From assembly GCA_025175895.1 (NCBI GenBank), contig CM046005.1:55410325-55474324 (forward strand): 64,000 nucleotides of DNA, written 5' to 3'. Of the stretch, positions 1 through 10,144 are shown piece by piece. The stretch's first letter is position 1; the number at the start of each line of letters is the position of its first letter. Below the pieces are notes generated by a model. The model was not told the origin of the DNA, made no database searches, and saw nothing but the letters and a program-made list of their open reading frames with translations. This DNA comes from Wurfbainia villosa (lineage: Eukaryota; Streptophyta; Magnoliopsida; Zingiberales; Zingiberaceae). Both the position numbers and the translations under genes were made by a program.

Positions 1-360
1 TATTGGGTACCCAAGTCAATCCTTAAAGGTTAGAAAAACCTAGAATCGTCAACCATATTTGAATTTATTTTATTTCTTGCTAAATGGTTGACTTATGGTG
101 ATAATGGGTTATACTTAACCTTGGATAGCATTGCATGAAATTTTTGGTCAAGTAGAAATACTTTAGTTAAATCTCACAACCCACTATAAGGATAACTTGA
201 TTGATAACCATAGCCATGGGTGAGATGTTAGGTTGATACAAATGATTCACTAATGCTTATGGTATTTTAATGTGTCATTAGATGTATCATGATATAGCAA
301 TCATTGACCAACTATGGGAAAAGTAAATGTTTAACTCATGAACATCTTGACCAAAGATCA
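1..360 (+). mobile_element. Remnant of a gag-only LTR element (gag tail plus 3' non-coding part)
   Basis: The first 33 bases read YWVPKSILKG and a stop, the same gag tail seen on the - strand at about 62425 and, as YWVPK, in the other gag genes here. The rest resembles the reverse complement of about 61880-62400 (for example the stretch with GGGTGAGATGTTAGG near 219-235), which is the 3' non-coding part of the gag-only element at the window end. No LTR is seen because the element is interrupted at 361 and begins before the window. Family assignment is by similarity inside the window. Confidence 0.7.
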
Positions 361-1480
361 TGTTGGTGCAGTAGGCACTAGATAATCGAACCTAGATTTT
401 GATTATAACAAAAATCCAAAGCTAAGGTCATATTGTTGTCTAACGAGCTGATCCAAGTGTGCAAGAATGGTTAAGCTGAGCTGAAGGTTGGCAACACTTG
501 GAGAATCCCGAGTCGGGAAATCATGGTGGTCGGGCAACACCGAGAGAACTTTGGATGGAGCCGAAGAACCCAGGTGGAGACCTGAAGCAAAGCCATGAGT
601 CACAAAAGGACCTAAGGTAAGCTCGTGTGTGAGTGAATGTAAGGTCGGGTCCTCCGTACGGGGACATCCTTAGGCGGTGATCCGACTAAGACTTCTCGTG
701 GAAGGTCTAAGTCGAGATCAGATGATAAGTGGCCGTCGAATTCACTTATATTGTTTTTATTTCGAGCTAACTCTTAAGTGTAGTCAAGAACCCTAGCCAC
801 CAGTTGACTACTGGCTTGTAGCAGTCGACTACTGGGCATCACTCGAATTGATAAGGGCAGCAGTCGACTGCCATTTGAATTTCCAGCCTCGAGGAGAGTC
901 AAGATAAGCTCCACTTATCTTGGGGGGATGAGGTTCTTTGACTATGAGCTAGAACTGAACGTTGGGGGAGCTTCCAAGGCCATAAAAGAAGGGGGGTTTC
1001 ACCCCTTTTGGTCATCTAAGTGTTTACAAAGAGATCCCGAAATGTTGCCTCTCTCTATGACTACGCTACGACGTTGAAACACTGTAGGAACGTCGACGAC
1101 ACGACCTCAAGATTAAAGATCCATTCATCGTCGGTATAACTTTCCATTTCTATTCAGTGTACTAAGTTGCTTTTCAATTATTGTATTCGAAGTTTTCATT
1201 GTAAAACGAGGTGAGGTAGGCTTGTTTCTTCATCCTCGGACTTTCCGTGTTTTCATGTATCCGTTGTCTCCTACCTCCAACGAGGAGATCTTTTAGTGAA
1301 TTGCCCTCCGTATGCAATCTAGGATTGCAAGGGCCTTGGATTAGCAACCAAGTAAAAATAAACTTGTCATTTACTTTTCTACTGTGCAACTCTTTACTTT
1401 ATTTTTATTGAACGAAAAGGAAAAGAAACGAAGTTTTACGTGCACTATTCATCCCCCCTCTAATGTTTTTTGATCCAATA
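361..1480 (+). repeat. 5' LTR of the SIRE-like copia (1120 bp)
   Basis: It begins TGTTGGTGCAGTAGGCAC, the same start as the LTRs of the 31965-40590 element read on the - strand. It ends TGATCCAATA just before the primer-binding site; the normal terminal CA has become TA. It carries CAGTCGACTA at 822-831 and CAGTCGACTG at 861-870, about 110-160 bases before a TATA-like box. Confidence 0.85.
981..990 (+). promoter_or_regulatory. TATA-like box in LTR
   Basis: CATAAAAGAA lies about 500 bases before the LTR end, at the place where the related LTRs have CTATAAAAGG. It is the probable U3/R promoter core; this is inferred from position and composition only. Confidence 0.45.
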
Positions 1481-1482
1481 AT

Positions 1483-1494
1483 TGGTATCAGAGA
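1483..1494 (+). other. Primer-binding site (initiator tRNA-Met type)
   Basis: TGGTATCAGAGA follows the LTR after two bases. It differs by one base from TGGTATCAGAGC, the complement of the initiator tRNA-Met 3' end used by most plant copia elements. Confidence 0.8.
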
Positions 1495-1688
1495 GGGGGA
1501 ACTACGATTTGGTGCAACCACCAATCTAGCACTCAACTTTAAGTTTTCTTTTAGTTTTTTGTTTTGCAATTCATAAGTTAAGTCTTTTCGTTTCATTTAA
1601 TTTCCTTCTCCAGCACTACTAATCCAAGACGAAAGTCTTGGTACCTTTTTGTCATTTTTATTTTTGCGAGGTTCTCTTTTCCTTCTAA

Positions 1689-2128
1689 ATGACCCATCTC
1701 GAAGGGATTAACACCACCCGACCTCCATTTTACAACGGAGACGACTTCCGTTACTGGAAGGGTCGGATGAAGTGCTATTTAGAAACCCAAGTAGAGATGC
1801 AGATCGTAATCCAAACCGAGTTCACACTTCCTACTAATGAAGATGGTGAATCGTTGGATTGCGATTAATGGACAAATGCCATAAAATGCCAAGTGGAAGC
1901 CAATGCCAAGGCTACGCAAATCCTACAGTGCGGCTTGTCCAAAGAAGAGCTCAGCCGCGTCGGACCCTTCATCAATGCGAAGGATTTATGGAACAAACTC
2001 ATCGAGCTACACGAAGGAACCGACGATGAGAAGGTATGTAAGAGGGATCTATTTTTAAATAAATTATACAATCTAAAAATGTAGGTTCATGAGACCGCCA
2101 CCCAATTACATGCACGGATCTAAGATAT
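1689..2128 (+). pseudogene. copia gag, N-terminal part, broken and truncated
   Basis: The ATG at 1689 opens a reading frame like the start of the SIRE-like gag at 38823-39314 on the other strand (MxHLEG, then RPPFYNGDDFRYWKGRM). This is the UBN2/gag-polypeptide family that forms the virus-like particle. In-frame stops at 1866-1868, 2082-2084 and 2121-2123 kill it, and the insertion at 2129 removes the rest. The zinc knuckle is not present in this piece. It cannot make a working gag. Confidence 0.8.
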
Positions 2129-4332
2129 GTTAGTTGTATATGAGAGGTATCTTAAGGCAATCGCTATATGATTGTTCCATTTATTTGATAAATGAAGATT
2201 CACTATTTGAGTATACGTGTTTTTATGTATTTGATTGGATCTTAAACTCATTTACTGGATGTCCGCAATACGATTCACAACATGAGAGAATTTGTTATTG
2301 GATCACAACTAGTGAGTTTCTCTACATGTGTAATTGTGATGTATTGGAATTATGCCTAGTGGATGAATTGATGGATTAGGACGCCATCAATTCTGTTGAG
2401 ACTAGCACGAGGTATACTCTTTGGTTTATCCAAGCAGCTGTTTCTCACTAGCTAGAGACATTGGGATGTCTAGAGTTCATCGTGGATGCTAGTTATGGTA
2501 ACTATTTCATTGGAGTGACCAGCTGTAAGATTTCATATGGTTCTCTACATATAAGGATATGTCAATGAAGTTCTTACAGCAGCTTAAGTGCGATGTTTCT
2601 TCGACTTGCGGTATTCAAGTCATCTTGGTCATGAAGACTTATGCTTTGACATCTTAAGCAAGCATCTCTGAGGAGATATAGACCCGGGATGATTGACCGA
2701 AGGTGTTTGAATAGACTACAAAGGATTCACCGCTTCTTGCGAGGAGATGTATACCCTATGGCCTCTCGTCGGATTGTTACTAAAGTCTTTGGCCAAAACA
2801 TTACATGTTTAGAGTATGGTACTCTTGGACGCATGTGCAGTAACTAGAATCCGAAGGACGAGGAAGTAATACTTGGGCTAGGTGTGACATAGTCAGCATA
2901 GTAGGGACTGACACAATAGACCATGTCTTGAACCAAGTGGGTATAATATGAGTGAAAGGAATGGGACACGATTCTTTATAGTTGCTGAAGTGTTTTAGAA
3001 AAGGTTTTAGGATCAACCGTTGATTTTTCGGTTAATTTGGGATCATGATACTAGGTGCCACTCATGATCATTTTATAATTAATAGTTAATTATAGACGAC
3101 CAACATAAATTGGGAACCTATTTGGTCACACGCACAATGAGCATAATCCGAAGGATTTAAAATGAGTTTGAGAATAGGATTCTCAGATCGAGAGAGACTA
3201 GGTTTGGTTAGACCAAACAAAGAGCGAGTATGAAATGATTTCAGTCGTATCGAAAGCATGTATGGGCCGTGTCTTTTGAAGAAATGATGGATGAACCAAA
3301 TCGGTTTGGTTTTAATTCAATGGTGGAAAATAAACCAAAGTAGTTTGCTTTGATTTAAATGAATGAACCAAAGTTGGTTTGGTTCCTTTTAACTTAAAAT
3401 AGACCAACGCGGTTTAGTTTATTTTAACTTAAGTTATTGGAGCAGGTTAATGGATCTTGGTTATGAAACAATAACCGTTAGGAGACTGTGTTCTCTATAC
3501 AAATAGGGCTTAAGGGTTTTGTGAAACCCTAATCTATTCTTGCCGCCCAACTCCTCTCTTCTCCTCCTCCTTGCTCTTGTCGCCTAAGCCAAGGAGTGGC
3601 CCAAAGGAGCTGCTGCCGCACCTCCTTGCCGCTGGCCAACCACCAACCGCCGACATCCCTTGGGCCACCCTCAGCCACCGACCAACCACCCTTGGCCGCT
3701 AGCGACCAAGGAGCAGCCGACCAAACCTTGGTCAACCACTTCTTCCACCTATACAAGTTGTCCAATTTTGGACAGCTTGATCTCCTTCACGTGGAGAGGC
3801 CGTTTGGTCGGTGGTTTATGCTCCGACAGCGGCTTACTTGCTGAGGATTGGTTCTTTGGCAATCCTCATAGGTGGAAAGTTAAGTTTTCGTCAAACGGTT
3901 GATGAAAACCGCTTTCGACAAGCGAGTTTGTGAAACTCATTTTTGGGATCCGAATTTATTTCAGATTGTGATCGTCTCTCGGATCACATCATCTTCGACA
4001 CGAGGCTAGTGACTTTTGCGAAGATGAGGCTCATCGCTTTGTGAAGCTATCTCGATGATACTCGGCATGGATACTGATAGAGGCGATTCTAGCGAGGGTC
4101 GCTACGGTTGATGTCATTCCTGCTACATGTGATCCGTCAGGTATACCTAGTATAAGTTTCCTTTTATTGCAAAATTTTAAATAGTGATTATGTCTGCACA
4201 TGTTGTATCTTGCATGCGTGTGATTTGTGTGTTGTAATAAATTATATTTATTGCTTTTATTGCTTCCGCCGTGTGCATGTTTACGAAACGTGTTCGAACA
4301 CACACTCGCCGCGGTGCTGGGGAAACCCAATA
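2129..4332 (+). repeat. 5' LTR of copia element (2204 bp)
   Basis: It starts TGTTAGTTGTATATGAGAGG and ends GGGAAACCCAATA before the primer-binding site (terminal CA mutated to TA). It matches the reverse complement of the LTR at 25053-27313 along its length and, more distantly, the fragment at 59268-59984. A region near 3535-3735 is rich in CCG-type codons in both directions; the short open frames there look like chance frames in the LTR. Confidence 0.85.
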
Positions 4333-4333
4333 G

Positions 4334-4345
4334 TGGTATTAGAGC
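4334..4345 (+). other. Primer-binding site
   Basis: TGGTATTAGAGC follows one base after the LTR and differs by one base from the initiator tRNA-Met complement. Confidence 0.8.
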
Positions 4346-5637
4346 CACACTGTGTTCCAACATAATCATAAAATTGTTTTGCGATAGTCATAAATGTATA
4401 TATGGAAATTTTCTACTTTTGGAAAGTTTAGATGTATTTATGAAAATTTTCTACTTTTGGAAAGTTTAGAAGTATTTATGGGAATTAATACTTTACATAA
4501 ATAAAATATGTAATTAGATTTGGAAATTTATTTCTTAATTTAATCACGATTTGATTTGGAAAATCAAATCTCAAACATATTTTATTTTCATAAATAGTTA
4601 TGACAAATAAGGAAAATTTAAATTGGAAATTTTCTAATATGATTAGGAAATTTAAATTTAGGAAATTTGTTTCCTAAATTAGATTTGACTTTCCTTAATT
4701 AACACTTTCCATAAATAAAATATGTGATTAGATTTGGAAATTTGTTTCCTAATTTAATCATGAATTGATTTGGGAAATCAAATTTAAAACATATTTTATT
4801 TCCAAAATAGTTATAACAAATAAGGAAACTATTTATACATGCCATAATTATATTCCATATAATTGCATTAGATGCATATCATTATGTTATGTGTGTCATG
4901 ACATGTAGATGTATGTCATGTGTGTCATGCCATGTAGATAATAGTTATTTGCATGCAAAGAGAATGAGACATTAAAACCCTTACACAATATTAAAGCCTA
5001 CACCTTCCATTAATATAGTTAGAACCGGAGTTCTGTTTCTTGTTTGGGTTGTTGGACTCGCTCCAAGCCCGACTCAAACTTGAACATGTTCAAATCATTG
5101 GAATAGTTTAACACTAATATGGTAAGATTCAGAGGTCAATCGTTAGTTTGGGTTGTTAGACTCACTCCAAGCTTGGCTAATTGGTTGAATGCGCTCTAAC
5201 CATATTAAAACTATTTCGCGATTAATGGGTCGGCTCTAACATGGAGCATCGATTTGTTGGACTCACTCCTAGGTCGCTGTGAAGAGACGTGAAGTTGGGT
5301 GCTATGCATATGATGCATACTTGTTAATGTGTTAACAACCCAATGTATGTGTGAACATTCAATTAGTTGATAGCACATTGTGATAGTTACATATACGTGA
5401 TATGTAATCGGTATGCTTGATACCTACCATCACATCTAAGAATGACTTGTTCGACTCACTCAAGGTTGTTCTTAACTATGTTGGATATCAACCCATTCGA
5501 AGATGGACCTATAATCTCCCGAATTAATTTTGAGGGGTTTTTATTTCAAAAAATGAATGGGATTTTGTAAATGTATGTTGATGCATTTTAAAATCATTTT
5601 CTCATATATGCTTGATTTGTATTTCTAGGTTAATCGC
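4346..5637 (+). other. AT-rich leader between PBS and gag, with internal duplications
   Basis: This 1.3-kb leader has no credible gene. A block at about 4497-4610 (ATAAATAAAATATG, then GATTTGGAAATTT) recurs diverged at about 4709-4827. A shorter repeat (TTTTGGAAAGTTTAGA) occurs twice at about 4419-4472. Further on (5040-5480) come phrases around GTTGGACTCACTCC, repeated three to four times. It holds the probable untranslated leader RNA of the element. Confidence 0.6.
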
Positions 5638-5643
5638 TTGATC

Positions 5644-6250
5644 ATGATGTCTTTGAATTTGCGCTCTATTTTGAATTCGAATAAATTGACTGGGCCAAAC
5701 TTCTTGAACTGGCTTAGAAACTTGAGAATTGTTCACAAGGCGGAAAAGCTTGAGTATGTCCTCGAAGAGCCTCTTCCCGTCCGTCCAAGTGATGATGCAA
5801 CTCTGGACCAATTGTTGGCCTATCAGAAACATGTGAGTGATTCTGAACTAGTGGGTTGCATCATGCTAGCCGTGATGGTACCCAAGCTGCGGAAGTAGCA
5901 TGAGCATATGGATGCTCATACCATAGTCTTTCATCTTTATGAGTTATTTGATAAGCAAGTGAGATCCGAAAGGTTCGAAGTCTCCAAGCTCCTCTTCACC
6001 TCTGAGATGTAAGAAGGTTCATTTATGGTACTTCTCAACATACTGAAGACTGTGGAGCCTTCTGTGAAGCATGAGCAGGGGACGATGCTATTAGTTGATT
6101 CCTCGAAGAAAGGTTCTAAGAGGAAGTCAAAGGAACAACAAAAGGGGAAGAAGAAAAAGACTAAAAAGGCAGAACCAGCTCAAAAGGGAACTTGCCATCA
6201 TTGTGGCAAGGAGAACCATTGACGAAGAAACTGCAAGATTTATCTTGAGT
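5644..6250 (+). pseudogene. copia gag with CCHC knuckle, broken
   Basis: The frame from ATG 5644 begins MSLNLRSILNSNKLTGPNFL, a typical start of this copia gag lineage (nucleocapsid precursor). A basic stretch rich in KK lies at about 6100-6170. A C-x2-C-x4-H-x4-C zinc knuckle follows at about 6193-6234, with an in-frame TGA (6220-6222) inside it. Further in-frame stops are at 5896-5898 and 6010-6012. The frame runs on into protease without a shift, as in a single gag-pol polyprotein. Confidence 0.8.
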
Positions 6251-6252
6251 CC

Positions 6253-7061
6253 GTGAAGAAGAATGAAGCATCAGATGCCCCATCTTCTTCAGATATCTTC
6301 ATTATTGATTGTCATTCTATTTCCTCAAACACTTGGGTATTGGATACTGGGTGTGGCTCACATATATGTAATGACATATATGGGCTAAGGAATATAAGAA
6401 AACTCGTCAAGGGAGAGTCAAATTTACGTGTTGGGAATGGAACAAAGGTTGTTGCACTCGCCATCGAAACGTATTTGTTGAGACTCCCTATAGGACTTGT
6501 CTTAGAACTGGACAATTGCTTTTATGTTCCTTTGTTGATAAAAAATATCATTTCTATTTCTTGATTAAATAGAAATGGGTACCATTTGACTTTTAGTAAC
6601 AATTGTTGTTACATAACTTTGAATGACGTGCTTTATGAGACTGGAACATTGTGCAATGGTATATATACATTAGACGTATCTAGTGACATTCTCAATATCG
6701 AAGTGAGCAACAAGCATGCTAAAAAAGATAGTCAATTAGGCTCCTACATGTGCCATTGTCGTCTTGGCCATGTGAGCAAGAAACACATGTCCGAATTACA
6801 CTGATGTGGAATTCTAGAATCGTTTGAATTAGATTCATACGATACACGCGAATCATGCTTAAAAGGCAAGATGACTAAGTTACCTTTTACGGGAAAAGGT
6901 GATCCGGTGGGAGAGTTGCTTGGTATAATACATACTGATGTATGTGGACTCAAGCTCTACGAGGCTATAGCTACTTCATTACCTTCACCGATGATCACTC
7001 ACGGTTTGGGTATGTGTTTTTGATGAAACACAAGTCTAAAGCCTTTGAAAGATTCAAAGAA
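6253..7061 (+). pseudogene. copia protease, pre-integrase and integrase N-terminal part (continues at 24443)
   Basis: The aspartic protease active site WVLDTGCGSHIC is at about 6334-6369. A pre-integrase part follows with CHCRLGHVSKKHMSELH at about 6754-6804, where the HHCC zinc finger of integrase begins. In-frame stops lie at 6562-6564 and 6802-6804. Compared with the intact copy of this stretch on the - strand near 29750, about ten bases are missing near 6949, shifting the frame. The coding sequence stops after FERFKE at the CACTA insertion and resumes with FRNEVEK at 24443. Confidence 0.8.
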
Positions 7062-7074
7062 CACTACAAAAATA
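7062..7074 (+). repeat. CACTA terminal inverted repeat, left (3' end of element)
   Basis: CACTACAAAAATA, the hallmark terminal sequence, directly after TSD GAA (7059-7061). Confidence 0.92.
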
Positions 7075-7455
7075 AGCAAATTTGGCGACGAATTTTGTAA
7101 CATATTTTGGAAAAAAATTCGTTGCAAAAATTTTCTGCAACGAAATTTGCAATGAAAAAATTTCGTTGTAAATAATTCACCGCCAAATTCTGCAACGAAA
7201 AATAAAAATTCATCGCCAAATTGCAACGAATAAAATTTTCGTTGCAAAATTCATCGCCAAATTTGGCGACGAATCTTACTTTTTGTTGCCAAATTTGGCG
7301 ATGAAAAATATATTGGTCGCCAAATTTGCGACGAAAAATAAATTCGTCACCAAAGTCAAATAAACATATTTCCACGAATAAAATTAAATTTGGCGACGAA
7401 TATTTTTTCGTCGCCAAATCTGCGATGAAGAAAAAAATTCGTTGCAAAATTTTTA
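7075..7455 (+). repeat. Subterminal repeat array, left
   Basis: At least ten variants of AAATTTGGCGACGAA and its inverse TTCGTCGCCAAATTT, separated by 10-30 bases, often as short palindromes. In En/Spm the subterminal repeats bind the TNPA protein; by analogy these are the probable binding sites. Open frames across this stretch have only low-complexity translation and are not genes. Confidence 0.8.
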
Positions 7456-7459
7456 ATAT

Positions 7460-7749
7460 CAGTCGACTGACGGATACAATCAGTCGACTGAATATACGAC
7501 CAGCTCGATTGATCGGTCGGTTATCAAAGGTTCTGTAATGTGCTACAGTAATGACAGTCGACTGGTCATTTTTATCAGTCGACTGCCAAGTGAGTAGTTG
7601 ACTGCTCAGTCGTCTACGAAATATTCTATAAGGTGCTACATTACCATCAGTCGACTGATCATGTTGATCAGTCGACTGATGTTGAAAATCTATTTTGTCG
7701 ACACATTTTTTCATGTATTAGTCGATTGATGGTTTACATCAGTCGGCTG
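7460..7749. repeat. Cluster of CAGTCGACTG palindromes inside the CACTA element
   Basis: Six perfect copies of the 10-base palindrome CAGTCGACTG (7460, 7481, 7555, 7576, 7648, 7669) plus degenerate copies near 7596, 7605, 7717 and 7740. Copies come in pairs about 20 bases apart, roughly every 90 bases. The same palindrome occurs in the LTR promoters of unrelated retrotransposons in this window. Confidence 0.9.
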
Positions 7750-7889
7750 ATACATCAATTTTTGCAACAAAAATAGTTTTTTGGCTGCAAATCTGATTTT
7801 TTTTTTATAGATTATACTTTTTTTTTCCTATTTTACAATAAACACATACAACAATATAAACAAATTTAGACATCAAACTTTAATATGGA

Positions 7890-7893
<4 letters not shown>

Positions 7894-7956
<63 letters not shown>
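7894..7956. repeat. (TA)n microsatellite
   Basis: Uninterrupted AT/TA repeat of about 63 bases in AT-rich non-coding DNA between the palindrome cluster and the 3' end of the TNPA-like gene. Confidence 0.97.
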
Positions 7957-7957
<1 letters not shown>

Positions 7958-8631
7958 CAAACCTAAACAAACTTACAAATACATAGATATCGTATGTGAT
8001 AAGTCGAGTAACATTTAAATACAATAAATAAATTCAAAGGTAACCACCATCATCACCATCATCATCAAAAAATACATCATCATTGTCATTATGACAGGGA
8101 TCAGGAGGAGGAGCAGATCTAGAAGGAGGAAGTTGACTTGACTAGATGTTAATTGAAGATGTTGTATAATGAACATTTGTTGCCTTTGAAATTCATTCAT
8201 TTTTCCATTTAAGTCTTTTACTTGCTGAGGGTTTTCTCTCGATTCAGTTTCCTTCTGTGCTAGTAACTCCCTTAAATGATTAACCTCTTCGGTTAATTGA
8301 ATTACTTGTGCTTTTGATGTCGGGGATGATGAAGAAGAAGCACCAGGGACTCTATAGGATCGACTCAAAGAATCGAGTCCAATTATTCTTCCACTTTTTG
8401 GCTCTCTAGATGCTTCGAGCCATAAATTTATATTGCTAACAGAAGGCTCAGATTCGACTGCAACATCGCTGGCACTCGAATTTCTCTGTGAAGGTTCATC
8501 GTATTTCTCCTATTGTGAAATAAAAAAATACTAACATAAGAATTTAAAATTTTAAAATTACAAACCTTCATTGTTCTAGTTCTTTCCCCACTCCATGTCT
8601 TATCTTTCTTTTGGAATGTACAGGTGAAAGT

Positions 8632-10086
8632 TGTTGGTGCAATCGGCCCATGTTGACTCGAGCAGTACCTTGATAGTATTTTGATGATAGACAAAACTCA
8701 TGACATGGGATTGTCATGGAAAAGTCCAACATGGAGTTGGCATGGAAAATCCAAGCATGGAGCTTGGTGTGGAAGTCCAAGGGGGAAGCCTTGGCATGGG
8801 AAAGTCCAAAGCATTGCGAAGCCGTGTGCTTGGTGCTTGGCATGGGAAAGTCCAAAGCATTGTGAAGCCGTGCGCTTGGTGCTTGGCATGGGAAATCCAA
8901 AGCATTGCGAAGCCGTGCGCTTGGTGCATTTGGGAAGTCTTGAGAACTTGACAAGTTCACTAGGCTCGGGTCCTTGAGTCGGTGAAGGATGGCATTGCGA
9001 AGCCGTGCGCTTGGTGCATCCGAGGGATCGCCGGACGGGGAGCGAATGGAGTAAGCCCAAAGGGAAGCATACTTCTAGGGCATGAGACGCGAAGGATGGC
9101 ATTGCGAAACCGTGCGCTTGGCACATCCGAGGGACGTAGGCCGAGGGAAGAGAGCTTCGGTGGGGAACTCCATGAGGGATAAGGTGGACTTGGACAAGTG
9201 GCTAATACTGAGTGTCGGACGCTCAAACAACTTTGTGTTTGAGGTTTTAGCCGACATTAGTCGACTGGCATAGGTGGCAGTCGACTGCTCTAGGTCGTAT
9301 GGGTTTGACCAGTGTTCGACTGAACCAAGTCTGGCTGATCGGTCATTTAGGGGAAGCGATCATTGTTGGGAGAAATCGGTCATTCGAGGATGGCGGATCG
9401 GTGATGACACCTGGGGCACACAATGGAGTCGAGCTCACTAGCACTCGACTAATGGATGATCAGTCGACTGATGGATGCCATCAGTCGACTGATGTGTGAT
9501 CCGTTGAAACTTAACCAACGTGGATCTGGCCGTTGTGAGACAACGGCTACGTGACCAGTCGATTGATGGTCACGATCAGTCGACTGATGGGCGCGAAATC
9601 AGCTTGATGCAAGTTATAAAAGGAGCTCAAGAGGGAGGATTTCACCAAGGTTTTTGAGGTGACTTTGGAGGGGAATTGCTGTTGCATTCCAGACCTTCAA
9701 GAGCAAGCAAAAGCAAGCAACAAGAAAGCAATCAAAAAAATTGTGTAAAAGTTCTCTTTTGTATTGTCTTTGTATTTCTTGTTGTAATAGCTTATGAGAG
9801 GTTTCTCCACCTCCGACGTGTAGTCAAGAAGGAGTTTGGTTAGTGCCGTGGGCATAACTAGAGCTCGAGGAGCTCGCCCATGGAGTAGGAACCATTCGGT
9901 TCCGAACCACGTATATCGTGTGTGTTTGCGTGTGCTTATTTGTTGTTAGTATTATTATTGTTTTATTGTTTCCGCTGTGCTAACAACAATCGTAGACAAG
10001 CAACGCAACGAGAACGAGTGAATTCCGACATCCAACGAAAGAGGGCTATTCACCCCCCTCTAGCCGGCCGTTTCGATCCCCCAACA
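8632..10086 (+). repeat. 5' LTR of gag-only element (1455 bp)
   Basis: It starts TGTTGGTGCAATCGGCCCA and ends CGATCCCCCAACA. The 5' third has tandem phrases built on GAAGCCGTGCGCTTGGTGC (about 8818-9120), which give long open frames on both strands that are not genes. CAGTCGACTG occurs at 9278, 9461, 9482 and 9577, with close variants at 9258 and 9556. Confidence 0.92.
9614..9623 (+). promoter_or_regulatory. TATA box of 5' LTR
   Basis: TTATAAAAGG lies 28 bases after the last CAGTCGACTG palindrome (9577-9586) and about 460 bases before the LTR end. It is the likely core promoter; the transcription start should be about 30 bases downstream. Confidence 0.65.
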
Positions 10087-10088
10087 AG

Positions 10089-10100
10089 TGGTATCAGAGC
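10089..10100 (+). other. Primer-binding site
   Basis: TGGTATCAGAGC, exact complement of the initiator tRNA-Met 3' end, two bases after the LTR. Confidence 0.92.
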
Positions 10101-10144
10101 CAAGGTCGCTCTTTGAGGACTAACCGCCGCGAGAGCACTACAAA

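Larger units (their letters stand above)
361..2128 (+). mobile_element. SIRE-like Ty1/copia element, 5' part only (LTR, PBS, gag)
   Basis: It has a complete 5' LTR, a methionine-type primer-binding site and the start of gag, then is cut by the LTR beginning at 2129. Both LTR and gag match the complete SIRE-like element at 31965-40590 (opposite strand). The remainder (pol, 3' LTR) should lie beyond the later insertions and is not identified in the window. The LTR ends in TA where CA is expected and the gag has three in-frame stops, so this copy is old. Confidence 0.85.

Noticed and set aside
3529..3902. Open frames on both strands rich in Pro and Ala (and the match at 25525-25945)
   Set aside because: They are in copia LTRs, occur at the same place in both LTRs of the family with different frames, and have no start or domain evidence.
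4031..4469. Possible gene: 112-codon frame on - and 80-codon frame on +
   Set aside because: They cover the LTR end, PBS and leader of a copia element; the same frame recurs in the LTR at 25053 as a continuation of unrelated pol, which shows it is LTR sequence.
7460..7749. Regularly spaced palindromes that could suggest a CRISPR-like array
   Set aside because: Spacing is irregular, the repeat is only 10 bases, spacers are partly related to each other, and the context is a plant CACTA transposon.
8681..9273. Several overlapping open frames on both strands (also 13349-14002 and 57077-57450)
   Set aside because: They lie in LTRs of gag-only elements, arise from the GAAGCCGTGCGCTTGG tandem phrases, appear in both LTR copies with frame differences, and have no family features.
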